From Ianthella basta (taxonomy: Eukaryota; Porifera; Demospongiae; Verongiida; Ianthellidae): DNA of 64,000 bases. Each line of letters begins with the position of its first letter. Within the stretch, counting starts at the first letter, position 1. The DNA lies in contig OZ025870.1 of the NCBI GenBank assembly GCA_964019415.1, forward strand, positions 12,434,299-12,498,298, in the 5' to 3' direction. The notes under the pieces were generated by a model. The model worked only from the letters and a program-made list of their open reading frames with translations, did not search any database and was not told where the DNA came from. A program made the position numbers and the translations under genes. Of this stretch, positions 25,775 to 39,000 are shown one piece after another.

Positions 25775-26150
25775 TGTCACCTGTGTGTATACCTTATCAC
25801 CCATGTGTATACCTTGTCACCTGTGTGTATACCTTATCACCCATGTGTATACCTTGTCACCTGTGTGTATACCTGTGTATACTTGTGTATACCTTGTCAC
25901 CTGTGTGTATACCTGTGTGTATACCTTGTCACCTGTGTGTATATCTTATCACCCATGTGTATACCTTGAGCAGGAGAGCAGCAATTATCCTTTAATCTAG
26001 CAACATGTGTATACCTTGTCACCTGTGTGTATACCTGTGTATACCTGTGTGTATACCTTGTCACCTGTGTGTATACCTTGTCACCTGTGTGTATACCCGT
26101 GTGTATACCTGTGTGTATACCTTATCACCTGTGTGTATACCTTGCAATTG
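25775..26150. repeat. 20-bp minisatellite between B and C
   Basis: Units of ACCTTGTCACCTGTGTGTAT and the variant with ATCACCCATG, plus short ACCTGTGTGTAT units, interrupted by about 40 bp of other sequence at 25968-26008. The open frames across it are artefacts of the repeat. Confidence 0.92.
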
Positions 26151-26161
26151 TCTGTTTGTAT

Positions 26162-26990
26162 ATTCAATTCAATTCAATTCAGTGATTAAGGTGCACCATG
26201 CCTGAAGGCAGTAGGAACAGGTTGGCCCAATGTATAGCACCAACACATGAGATCATACATCAGCATAAAAGAAACAAATGTGAAGGCCAGCCATAAATCC
26301 TAAAGGTATTGTACTAATAACTCAGTTAAATCTCGCATGCCACATGTAAGAGATAAAAGATAACACTTTATAGTTTCTGCATGCAAGAGATAATAATTAT
26401 GACAGCAGCCAAGTTCTCCTGGTCAACTTTATAGTGTTCTTGCACAACTGCTATCAATGGCTCTCTGTGGGTCTTCCATGTTTCACACCTCAGCAGCCAA
26501 TGCTCCACATCCTCTACCCTGCCTTTTCCACACTCTTTACATATTCTGTCTTCTCTGGCCACTCCACGCCATCTTCCTGTCTCAAATTGAAAAGCGGCCA
26601 TCCCTCCTCTCAGTTTTATCATCATCCTTCTGTCAGCTCTCTGTCTTAGTCCTGCACAGTCCGATCATTCATCCAGATTGGTGATTCTCTTTAACATACT
26701 CAGCTTAGGCTTCACTTCCATCTCACGGCCCCATTCCTCCCGAGTCTGCCTCCAAGCAATAGATTCCATCATCTCCTTCACCTCAGTGTTTGACAAACCT
26801 CTCACATCCTTCATACTTATATCTTGCCACCCAAATTCGTTGCAACACATACTTATTTTACACAGCCAACTGCCTCTGGCAAACCTAACAGCTTCTGTAG
26901 CCACTTGCCTTATCAAACGACCATCATATGCCACACTTGACAATACCCTGATCCAGAATAACATACACTGCAGCTTAGCTTGCCATCTCA
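26162..26990 (-). mobile_element. Truncated LINE, same family as the one in copy A
   Basis: On the minus strand it encodes the C-terminal third of the same RT protein in two frames: WLCKISMCCNEFGWQD to KPKLSMLKRI (about 26990-26665), then KLRGGMAAFQFETGRWRGV and the zinc knuckle CKECGKGRVEDVEHWLLRC (26620-26400). It shares the 3' end (GGCATGGTGCAC, then GAATT repeats at 26162-26181) with the plus-strand copy. The frame is broken between the two blocks. It is heavily 5'-truncated and lies between copies B and C. Confidence 0.85.
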
Positions 26991-27044
26991 CTGGTATATA
27001 GGTCCCCTGGTAGGGCTGGTAGGTCCTATGGTAGGGACTGGTAG

Positions 27045-27400
27045 GGCACTTCCATTGCTCTGAAGAGGCAAGGTGAGGCATGCAAGGCAAACGAATTTTA
27101 GTCGCAGGCTTTAATCAATCATTATAGTAACAGTGCAATGTTTCTGTCTGTGCTAGCTGGTTGAGCCAATCGCAAGTGCTACATTGGAAGAGTTTGCTCT
27201 GAAGAGACAAGGTAGGCGAGGTAAGAAGATGAGCGGTACTAGTGTAGCCTGGCCTTTCATGATGACTTTTAATGGTATACAATATCTAAGTACTTGGTTG
27301 GCTGTATTAAAGAATTCTACATTGCTAGGGACTTATAGGGACACTGTGAAATAAAGACACCTCTCTAAGGAGGACAGTGTTACTGCACACACACACCACA
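27045..27400 (-). pseudogene. E-type intron 14 remnant with first bases of exon 15
   Basis: Matches the E-type exon 15/intron 14 segment at 46390-46760 and 58490-58700. Only about 15 bp of exon 15 (27059-27045) survive; beyond them lies a short GGTAGG-rich stretch and then the truncated LINE. At the other end it reaches a CACACACA tract and then passes into the 3' flank of copy C. It marks another lost E-type copy, between B and C. Confidence 0.68.
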
Positions 27401-27870
27401 TGCACACATATCACATGCACACACCATGCAACAACTAGTAGCGCAAACACTTTACTTGTACTTATGGTAGTTACCTTCTGAAACTTGCACTGGTAGTCTT
27501 TCCCTATGGTACGTAACACTGGTGGATGTATAGATATATCACATGCTATAAATTGCAAATTTTGCTGTGTGCAGGGTCTTAAAATAATAAAGAATGCTAA
27601 TACTACACAAATGCACAACCTTACATTGCAATCATGGTTGCCATCAATATTGTAAAATACTGTGAAGCATTCTTAATGCAGCACATATACCCAATCACAC
27701 AAGTGGATATAAAGAAATGGATTATAGGACACACTCACACATCCCTAGCTCCTATTCATGCTGTTATGGCAGCTATTGGCAAAATGTTTCTGATGCACAC
27801 AATACATACGTGTTAAAAGTAATGAGTTATGCATATTGCATGAAAACTGTTAGCCTTCTTCAAAGGCACC

Positions 27871-28344
27871 TCATGGCTGAGGCTGATTGCAGACATCCTC
27901 AGTACTGTCCTGGATGATCACCTTCCTGTTTCTTTCTTCAGGTGCAGTCCCATTGCTCTGAAGATGGCAAAGTATGGCATGCAAGGCAAGAAGACGAAGT
28001 GTAGCATAATAATTATACAGCATAGGCTTTCTGCTTATAGCATACTGTATAGGTTTTCATCAGTCATTACAGTAACAGTGCAATATTTTAACCAATTGCA
28101 TGGCTAATTGCAAGTGCTATATACAGTGCAAGCTAACTTATAAGGGACTCTGTGAAGTTAGGACACCTCTTTATAATGAGGGCATGCACAGTATCTACTG
28201 TCCTAGGTAATTAAAGAGATGTGTACAATTTAAACTACCTCTAATATTTAATAAGGACACTTCTCTAATGAGGAACGTGTCTACTGTCCCAGCTATATAC
28301 GTAGAGATTTGCCCTCCCTCCCTCCTTCTCTTACATGCATACAT

Positions 28345-28422
<78 letters not shown>

Positions 28423-31400
28423 CATATGAGGCCAGCTTATCTTCCAACTCATGGACTTTCTGATGAAGTTTGACAACTTCCTCAGCTGAGCCAATATCGT
28501 TGGTGGGCATCGCAGCTGATGGCTTGCTCACATTGTAGAAGTTGGTTACAATGTCACTCTCATCAATGTTCCTAACCTTATACAAGCCAATCATCTGAAA
28601 GGCAAGGTGGAATAAGTGGATATCATAACATTTATACCCTACACATCAAAAATATTCAGTACACTTGAATTAATCAAACATGAAATAAGTCCCTGCACCT
28701 AACACTCTCTCTGCCACTAGAATACATTTGTAGCACATCAAGCTCTTCCCATAACTGACCTTGGGTAGGAACACCAGAGCCAGCACAGTGGTCACCCCCA
28801 GCATTAGGATCCCACTGAGTACTCCATAGTGGATGTCAATCTTGTCCCTCAGCCAGATGGCCACAGGGACAATAGCAATGCAGGTCATGATGGACACATA
28901 CACAGAGGCTGCGATGTACTGAGAGTCAGCAAGGGCCTTCACTTTAACCTTGCGGGTCTCAAAGGCAAGGTAGAGTCCCACCCAGAGATACACACTCTTG
29001 TACAACACAAGGGCAATGACTATGGCATAGTCCACTGTTGCCGAGCAAATGTCAATGACATTGTTTGATGCTGGCTAAAGGGCACAAGGAAATGGTAGTA
29101 TTTCAAGCACCATATAAATATTAGTATTATTTATGGAGAGACATATGGGACACAGAGGAAGACAGAGGGGAGACAGGTGGGTGGGACACTGTTACCATTA
29201 AGTGTATGGAATGTACAGTACTGTGGTGTCCTCCCGCCTAACACCGTCAAACGAAACACAAACAACCCAGGTGACACAAGAACCGAGACTCTTGAAAATT
29301 CAAAGATTACTACAACGGCTGCTCCAAATTTGAGCATACATAATTAGGTTCATGTATTAACCAAAGGAATACTGGAGAGTACAAGCATGCAGTACACACA
29401 ACATACAACATGCACACTACATGTGCATATTACACAGGTCCAAACATTTGATGTACAGAGGAAACTGTCTATAGTGGTCACTGTATAATGCAGCCACCTG
29501 TCTAAAGCAGCCAGCCTCCCATGGTCCAAACATTTGATGTACAGTGGAACCTGTCTAAAGAGGTCACTGTCACAGGCCTAGGCTATCATGGTCATGCAGT
29601 TGAACAATGCTTAGTAACACGTTAAGGAAAGGTTGTACCGAGAACACTAGTGAAGGCAGACACAAGGACATCAAATCAAGACTAGCTGTGAAAGTGACCT
29701 GTGACCAATATTGACCACAAAAAGGAGACAACTAACATAAATGCACAATCATACATTTGTAACAAATTTTTGGTGGCTGTTTGACTTACTAATTTGGTGG
29801 TAATGGCCATCAGCCGAATTTGGGGAACACCAGTGAAAATAGTGAGGAAGACTAGATCAATCAACAGGAACACTCCAATTGCCAAGATGAGTATCCAGTC
29901 CTTTGGAGGCTTCTGGCTTATCTTGCTCACAACAATGCGGTTGAATATGTAGTGAATTCGCCAGGTCCGGACCAAAATCCCTCCAAAAATAAGGGTAAAT
30001 CCCAGGGATCCCAACCATAATTCAATCTATAATTATGATCAGTTTGGGTACAGTACACAATATGCAAATTAGCACTGCTAGTTGAAGTCACATGACATCA
30101 CATGACTCACATTGCAAGCAATTGACTTTCCCACAGCTGCTAGTGGGGCCCCTGTTACTATGACAACGGCATACATCACAATTGCTCCCAGTGGCATGGA
30201 GTAACTGAGATTTGGACTGGTTAACTTTATGAACCTGTGGAAACAGGATGCAGTGTGTTCATAAAATTTAAAGCTAAATGTATAATCAAGTTAGATGTAT
30301 TCATGAATATTATGATAATCAAACAGTGTAGAGAGAATTATGTATTTTAGCACAGTGAAACAACTGTCACCAGTGCATGTACATTTATAGCACTTCAGTC
30401 ATACAAAATGTCCTCTGAAATCAGAACACCTCAAATGAGGGACAGTGCCTACTGTCCAAGCTGCTTATATAGAACATGTGTACAAACAACCTACGAAACA
30501 GGAGCACCTCTCTATAGAGGAAAGTTAAGTTCAAGTGGTGTATGTCCAAAGACGCTTCACTGTAAGCATAACTATAATACCTTTTATTTCTGAACACAAA
30601 GTTGAAGATGATGCAAAAGACTGAGAACAAAATGCCCACGCTGGCCAAAATCGTCATGACAGCAAACAAAGCAGTGTGAACAGTTTGAAATGCGTCCCGA
30701 GGAATTCCTCCTGAGGTAGCAAAAAGAGCAGAAACACAGAATATGGTTATGTATGAGAAAACAAATACTGCTAATTGGTAAAACTTATTGTGTGAGGAAT
30801 ATGGACCAAATGACTGTTCCCATGGAATCACATTAATTAGACCAATCCCTCTAAAGGCTGTATTAAATAGCCTCCCTTGCAGTTACTATATGCAGCTAAA
30901 GAAGCATCGGTCATAAACTGGTGTACGTACGTGTTTGCAGGTGTGTGTGAGGAAGATTCCCATCCAGAATATATGAGCTACAGCTGTGTAGTGAAAGGCT
31001 AAAAGACAGTGTTGTTCATTCATTAGGAATCGCACAAGAACTCAGAACAATCAATACAGTTGCAAATTATACAGTACTGGTATACATTGCTGAACTATAA
31101 AATATTACGCTTGCATGTTTATGGCACATAGTTATGTACATATATAAATAATACATACGTATATAAATTATAAAGGATTATGATACAATTATTTCAAATC
31201 TGATAGCAAAGTGTTGAACAGTTGATCTTAGTTGTTTCACTGTACTTACCTGGGAAAAGAGTTGCTTCTGACTCTCCAGGAACGAATTTAAAGTCCCGTT
31301 CTGATATCCTTACGTCACCAATCTTAACTTGACCCAATCTTCCACTGGTCTCATTGCGGCGGTATCGTCTGATTTCTACAATATTAACAGCCCTATCCTG

Positions 31401-33003
31401 TACTTCATTGAACATGAATGGTCCCTATGCATAATTATTGAAAGACAACACAATCTCAGTCGCTGTGCCAATTAATTGAATGCATGAGTCATGTGTACAA
31501 AATACATAACACTTGGAAACTCACAGAGGTCCCAGTAAAGGAAATATTGATTAAATGCTTCTCCAGAATGTCCAAGAACTTCTTTGACCTCTCGCTGTTC
31601 TCAAATGTGTAGTTTTTGAAACTCAGTCCAGCTGCAGTCAGCTCTGGGATGGATGCATTCATTGTCCAAGCTGCGGCATACACAGCATCAAAGGTGGCTG
31701 CGAAAAAAATTGTTTCTGAGAGATTCTTATACTCCGGTCTCATTTCCAATCTCTCGCGGTACTCTTTCAAGAGGCTGTTGGTAGACTAAAAGCAATGGTT
31801 CAAATATAATAATGACAGGCACTGGCATGAAAGCATGTACAGCCGGCATTTCCAAAGGTACTAGTGTTAGAAAACCCACAGACTTTGAGGCTTGGCATAG
31901 ATATCAGAAGAATACAGTACATTCTGTAAATTATAATGCAGACGCGAGAGAGCACAAAACCAGGGTTATTAAAGCACATTAAGAAATTATACCTAAATGT
32001 AATACAGTGGAGCGACAGCCAACTGTGGGCCAGTTGTAGTGAACGTTTTAGGATATGTGGCTGAAGTAGGGACACCTCTCTAATGAGGACAGTACCTACT
32101 GTCCCAGCTACATAGAGATGTGTACAAAACTACCTCTGAAATAAGGACACCTCTCTAATGAGGACAGTACCTACTGTCCCAGCTACGTAGAGATGTGTAC
32201 AAAACTAACTCTGAAATAAGGACACCTCTCTAATGAGGACAGTACCTACTGTCCCAGCTACATGGAAATGTGTACAAAACTATTATGGCAATATAAATGG
32301 ATGAAGGCAAGACAGAGGAATTGCATGGACAAACATATTGTTAGGCTTTATTGAGTTTGTCATCTTTTGTGTTGTCACTTATAACTATCAGCTACAGCAA
32401 TGCCATTGAGCAAATGTAGCAGCCAGAGTAGATAAGAGGTCTCTTATCTACTCTTGGCAGCAGCCAAACTGGTCAGGGCACAAATGAAAAGTGCATACTG
32501 CTCGTTTCACTTACCAGGCCAAAGATGCCCCTGGCATCTCTGTTCTCTGCATAGTAGTTCAGGTCTACTGTAATGACATTGGGCAGTATGTGGTCCTCAA
32601 ACACCTCAACAGTGCAAGAGGGTGGCTTGCTTGCATTCCAGAAATAATCTGGGTACCAACCAATAATGATGAACTGGTAGTTGGGATAGATAATATTGCG
32701 CCTGTAAGCCTTGTGGAATAAGGAGGAGAGAGAGAAGTTAGGATACACATGCAGGATATTATATGTTTAGTATATTCGTAATAGTACCATCAGAAGCAAT
32801 AGACATCTATGTGCAATATCTCGTAATATGAACATATATTATAATTTTTATACATTTAAATACACACAGACACACACACACACACATACACACAAACACA
32901 CATGCACACAAACACACACACACAGACACACACACACACACACACACACACAATTATATACACACACATGCACACAGACACACACACACACACAAACACA
33001 CGC

Positions 33004-33079
<76 letters not shown>

Positions 33080-36000
33080 CACACACACAGTTGTGCACAC
33101 ATTCACAGTGCAGTATGTATATTCACACTGTATTATACAGTATAATAATTTATACAGACACACTGTGGTTGCAAAATCCTTCATGGCCTAATTATCCCTT
33201 CCTGTTTATTGTCCACACTACTTCCCTTATTCTTCAGTTTTCCTCTTCTCTTAAAGACCCAGTTAATGTAGCTATGAATCTCTTAGCTGTTTTGAGCTAA
33301 AGGTGTTTAAAGTGAGACATATATAATATTATCGAAAGAGAGAGTTTTTGTCATTATTGACTTCACTGTATATACACATGTAATGAAACTAGTGTACTGT
33401 GAAAGGTCCCATTCATGCAGCCGAAGGATCTTGTAGGTTTGAAGATTCTTTGAATCAAAAAATTGAATCTGAGCGTACCACTCATTTTCCATGCTTCCAG
33501 TAATTTATTGCAAATGTGCACATGTTGATTGGAAAAAAGGTGCACTCTGTTTCTTCCTTGCCATAAAGTTTCCCTCTCTCTCAATGACGCTATGTATGTA
33601 TGTTCATCTGTACAGTGTTTCGTATGTGATAAGAGTGTTGGGTTGGCTACTGAAAGAGGGAGTGTTTTGTCAGCATTGGCTTCACTTTACACATGTACTG
33701 AAAGTAGTGTACTGTGAAAGTTCCCAATCAGCATGTGAATTAGCTTGTTTGTTGACTTTGAAGATTCTGTGAACTAAAAATTTGAATCTGAATTCAATTT
33801 CAGTGTTTGCAGTGATTTATTGTAAATGTGCACATGTTGATTGTAAAGGTGCACTCATTCAAGCAGTGATTTGTGCAGCACCTTTCACATTCTATAGGTG
33901 CAACCCCGGCAGCAGACCTTGCTGTTGAATACATCAAAAATGACAGCACTATCTTCCCCGACTACTATCTGGACATCAGCTTTTTGATGATAGGGTATTC
34001 TATATATTGGATGCCACACACATGCTCTTAATGACTGGTATTTAGTGCTAATCCCATGATCTCCAGCCAATGGGATCCTTTAGGATGGGTCACATGATTG
34101 AAGTTTAAATCACTTATTGCACACTTTGTGTGCATTAACTAGTTAGTGCATGCTTTCAACACACACACACGCACACATACACACACATATACATATGCAC
34201 ATGCACACATACACACATACACATACACTCATTGTACTCATGCACACACGATGTCATTTATATGCACACACGTTTGATAGTTCACCTCACAGAGTATCTC
34301 AGTGGCTTCAGGATCATATGCATTGACAACAGTAACTCGTGGCACTTCACTCTATTGAAGTATATTAAAGGAAATAAAGGAACAAGTACTCAAACACACA
34401 ATAGACACTAGAGAAGTGGACCAAAACTACTCATCATTGACCAATGAAAGAACTGTATGCTACCACGTGTGTGTATATAGATGAACAACAGTTCAGAACA
34501 TCAATCAATCTCTGTTTATTTCAGTGCAGAAACACAACAGAACAACACAGTAGGTTATGAGACTTGCAGAATAGGTACTTAATTGATCAATTAAAATGAA
34601 GAAATCACTGTTTGCCATCAATATAGGACTTCCGCCCCCAGCCTCACTGAGTCATTAATACAATAATAATATAATGGTGTAGCATGCAGGCTAGTTTGCA
34701 TATATTATAATGATAAAATCATCTATTAACACATCCAGTTGCATATTGGTGATTGCGACCAACTGCCAGTGATACAGTGATACAGTGAACTGTTTGATCG
34801 CTTTGTAGACTCACACTATAGTCAATAGCTACTCACCCAGTAAGTATCCAGCCCCTCCACTGGGACGCCTGTTGGAAAGATGTAAGGGCGCACTGTGGGA
34901 ATTTTCAGCTCCTCTTTGAAGTACTTCACAATATCAGCAGCAATCTAATGGTAAAAACATGCACTGACATTAAACACTCATGTAATGTGCGTACAAGGAT
35001 TATATGGGTGTATCATACTATAGATCCCGTTACTATGGCAACGGGCGTTCTAAGCGATGGTTCTAAAACTAGACATTCTCTTGTATTTCGCGCGGGATCT
35101 AAATCATTTAGATACCGGGTGTCTAAATCCCGTAGATCCCTGCAGCTGAAGAGAACTGCAGCTGTGATAACAATTGTGGCGCCATAACATACGATACGAT
35201 GCACAGGTCGCCCGGCTTACTTGTTTCGTCGATAAATAGGGTACAGCAACAATTCGGCTATGAACCAGAGCCAAGAAATTGGAACTGCAGCTGGTTACAC
35301 GCTGCGCGGGGAACAGGCTTTGGTAGCTACGTACACGGCTCTGGGAAACGCTGTGACTGACAGTGAGTAAGCTTACGCTTAGCTGACGCGCCGCATCCAC
35401 TGCCGACCTGTAGGAAACGTCCGCTGCAAGATGAACTATCCAGCTTTAGACCCGAATCACACGACATTTTCTCCGCCATTGTCAAATTGTCAGGAGTAGC
35501 TAACTACTTCCGGTAGAGGCGTGATGACGCAAGGACGAGTACGTAAACTGATTCGCTGCCTGGTCCTCACCCTATCATTTGGGATCTATAACACTTAAAT
35601 GCTGACCAATCGGTGTCTCTGAAGATTTAGACCACTCGGCACGAGGGCGCTTCGCGCCCTCGTGCCTCTGGCTCTAAATCTCAGAGACACCTCTTGATCA
35701 GCATTTAACTATTACGTAGTGCCTGTACTGTGTATCATACTGTAGTGCCTGTATTGTGGGTGTATCATATTTTGTTCTCACAGAGGAGAAGACGTGCTCA
35801 TTCTGAACAATTAATGCCACTTCAGTCCACTTAAAGTGGTCAATGAAAATTCCTTTGCCATGCTGGATAGGTGGCTCAGGAGGAATTGCTCGGTAGAAGT
35901 TGGGGTACCTCTCTTTGTCACTGAATACGGGAGAACTTGCGATGTATGCCATCTGTGGAGAACAAGGGAAGGAATGGAGGGAGAGAGGTGCATGGGGAAT

Positions 36001-39000
36001 GAGAGAGGGGAAGGACAGAGAAAGGAGTGGTGTGGAGAGACAAACTGAGCAGCATGGCCTCAGTACATCTAGGTGCAGAGCTTGACCATGCATTGGACAC
36101 ATGTGTGAGACATCTTCTCCATTTCATTTCACTTTCAATGTGCATCCCATGCACATTCTTCACCCATTCCTCACCCCCTACACTTAATTCCTTGTACCTG
36201 TCCACCTTCACCTCCCATCCCATCTTATTCCGCACACTTTGAACATTCTAGCTGTTATATTCTTCATCCCTACACTCCATCAACAGTTCAACCTCCGCAA
36301 GATCTTTATACCCTTCCCTATACCTCTGCCACATTCTCTCCATCCCTCCACCTCCCATTTCCCTCCCTCCTGGTCCTTCTATCTCACCATTAAGGTGTTG
36401 AAGGTCCGTGATGCATCTGCTGGTGGTCCGGAAGAAACTGAACAGCCGCACCCAAAGAATATTGGACTGGGCTGTACAGTAGTGGCCCAGTGGTCAAAAA
36501 AGACATCTAAGGAGACAACATCGTTGCACTGCAAAGGTGTGAGAGATGAAATAATTAATAGGAGTACCAGGTTTAGATTGTGACCGTGAGTGGCTTACGC
36601 ATGTGAGGGTGTACGGTGTGAGGGTGTGAAGGTTGTAAGGGTGCATGTACATGTGTGAATTGTGAGGGCCCAGTGTGCAGAGTATGCATGTGTGAGTGTG
36701 TGGTGTGAGGTTGAGAATTATGAGGGTGCATGAGAGCATTCAGACGGCACATGTGGATGTTGTGTGGGTTAGTATAGGTAATGAGATGTTCAGGTAGTGA
36801 TGTACATAACAGTCTGTATATAGAAACATGTGAACTTGTGATGGTGGCCCACCGAGTGTGATGTGAGGAGGGTGGGGTGGAAGGCAAATGCTTTGAGGGA
36901 TGTAAATATTGGAGCTGACAGCATCAAGGGTGAGTGAGTGAGAGTGAAGGCATGCAGGATGTGAAGGTGGGATGTGTAAGTGCTTGCATGGGTAATAAAG
37001 ACTGTGAGGAACAGTACCTATAGCTACAATCTTGCAGCTACAATTTACCTAGCAGAGGCTACAACTTTATCACTATACAATCCTGCTACAACGTTGCTAT
37101 GTTTGGCATGCAGCTGTCCAATTTCAAACACTAGTTTTCTAAGCTACGACTTGACTTGTACAAAATATACTTTAGTACATGCAAGGCCAAAGCAGCTGCA
37201 AGTGATCCAAAGTTTGGACAATTTCTACTAAAATATGATTTTATCATGTTACAGCTGCAGAGTACCTTATACGTATATAGGGTGAGATGTGTACAAAGAG
37301 GATGTTTAATTGGGTGTGTGTGTTGGACATTAGAGTATATGTGCATGTGTGATAAAGGTACATAATATATTGCATGGCTTTGGCAAACGTGTCTGAAATC
37401 ACAGAGCATGTGATCAAAGCTTGTTACATGATGAAACCATACATCAAAGGAAACAACTGTGCGTTATTTTGGCAAATGCACTGGATAACGCACAGTTGCC
37501 TTATTTGGAAGTGTATAACACATTGTTTGTTTTATAATGCACTGCTTTGAAAGGGGCTCTTATTGACATATCCAATCATTTTCTAGCCTTATGTAAATGT
37601 TTTGTCTGCTTTTTTTAGCAAAATCCCTTTGTTACATGAGGAAGCCATACATCAAAGCAAGCTGCAGTGTGCTAATTTTGCATAACGCCACTGTTTACGC
37701 TTTCACACCTCATAACACACTGCGTCGACGGGGGCTCTTATTTGCTAACCCAATCGATTTCTAGCCTTAAACAAACGTTTTGTTTACTGCTTTAGCAAAA
37801 TGCCTTTGATATTCATCACCTTGTGAACTTTCTCCTGACCATTGGCTCTGGAATGATGAGTGCTTGGCACTTGGAAGCATGGTCATCAACATAAATTTAT
37901 GCCTAGCACAGCACTGTATGTGTACTTTTATGGCAGTGACATGTAATTATGCATGTAATGTCTTTAGTGATAGAGAAACTCAAGTCCCTTTCCCGAATTC
38001 ACTTGATGGATCAACTTGAAGGTAGGTCTCGCCACTCCCAAGTTCTCGAGTCCTTTAAATCCTAGTACACTCTCTAAAAAGAAAGTTCTTTCTTCATACG
38101 CTGCTTGTAGAACTTCTAATCATCTGCCGTAGTGCCGACTCAAGCGGCGCCGACGCTTTATTCAGTACGAGAGGCCGCTGACAGCCTTTTTCTTGCGACG
38201 CTTCTCGCCTTTCGCCTTGTGCTAAGAGAAGAGCGTGTTCTCTGGTTTCTATAGTAACTTCAGTCAGGTTCGTTCGGTAAATTCATTCGACAGCGAACGA
38301 ATTCAAACGCTAATCGCCGCTGTTTGAATCGTAACAATGCCGCTCGGGCGCTTAGCTGATTTATCGCACTCGGGCGCTTCGCGCCCTCGTGGGATAAATC
38401 AGCCAGCGCCCTCGCGGCCATGTTATAACTAGTACTTGATATTCAGCACTTTGTGAACTTTCACATGAACTTTGGCTCCTCAATGATGAGTGCATGACAC
38501 TTAGAAATGGTCATCCCCAAAAATTTATGCCTAGCACAGCACTGCACATGCATATTTGATGGCAGAGACTTGGAATCGTGCATGCAATATCTTTAGAGTT
38601 TTCTAAATGGGATTTAGTGTGTAAGAAGGTCCCTCCACTTTCCAAGCTCTACACACCTTTCAATTTCATGCAGTTTGCACTCTGCAGGGAAGCTCTGAGT
38701 TCGTACGCCGTTAGCAGGTCTTCAAATCATCTGCCATAGCGTCGACTCAAACACCGCCGTTGCCTTATTCAGAAGGAGAGGCCGCTAACAGCCTTTACCC
38801 TCACTACGCTTAGTCCTTCACCTTTCTTCGTCAAGAATAGCGTGTTCTCCGGTTTCTGTAGTAATCACAGTCTAGTTCGTTCGGTAAAATGATTCGGCGG
38901 CAAGGGGAATCAAGCGCAAATCGTTTCTGTTCGAACTGTAACAAGCCAGTTATCACATGGCCCCTAGGGCGTTTCGCTAATTTTTCGAACTCGGGCGCTT

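Noticed and set aside
25774-26205. Cys/Tyr/Val-rich repeated frame
   Set aside because: Artefact of the 20-bp minisatellite; frames change with unit number.
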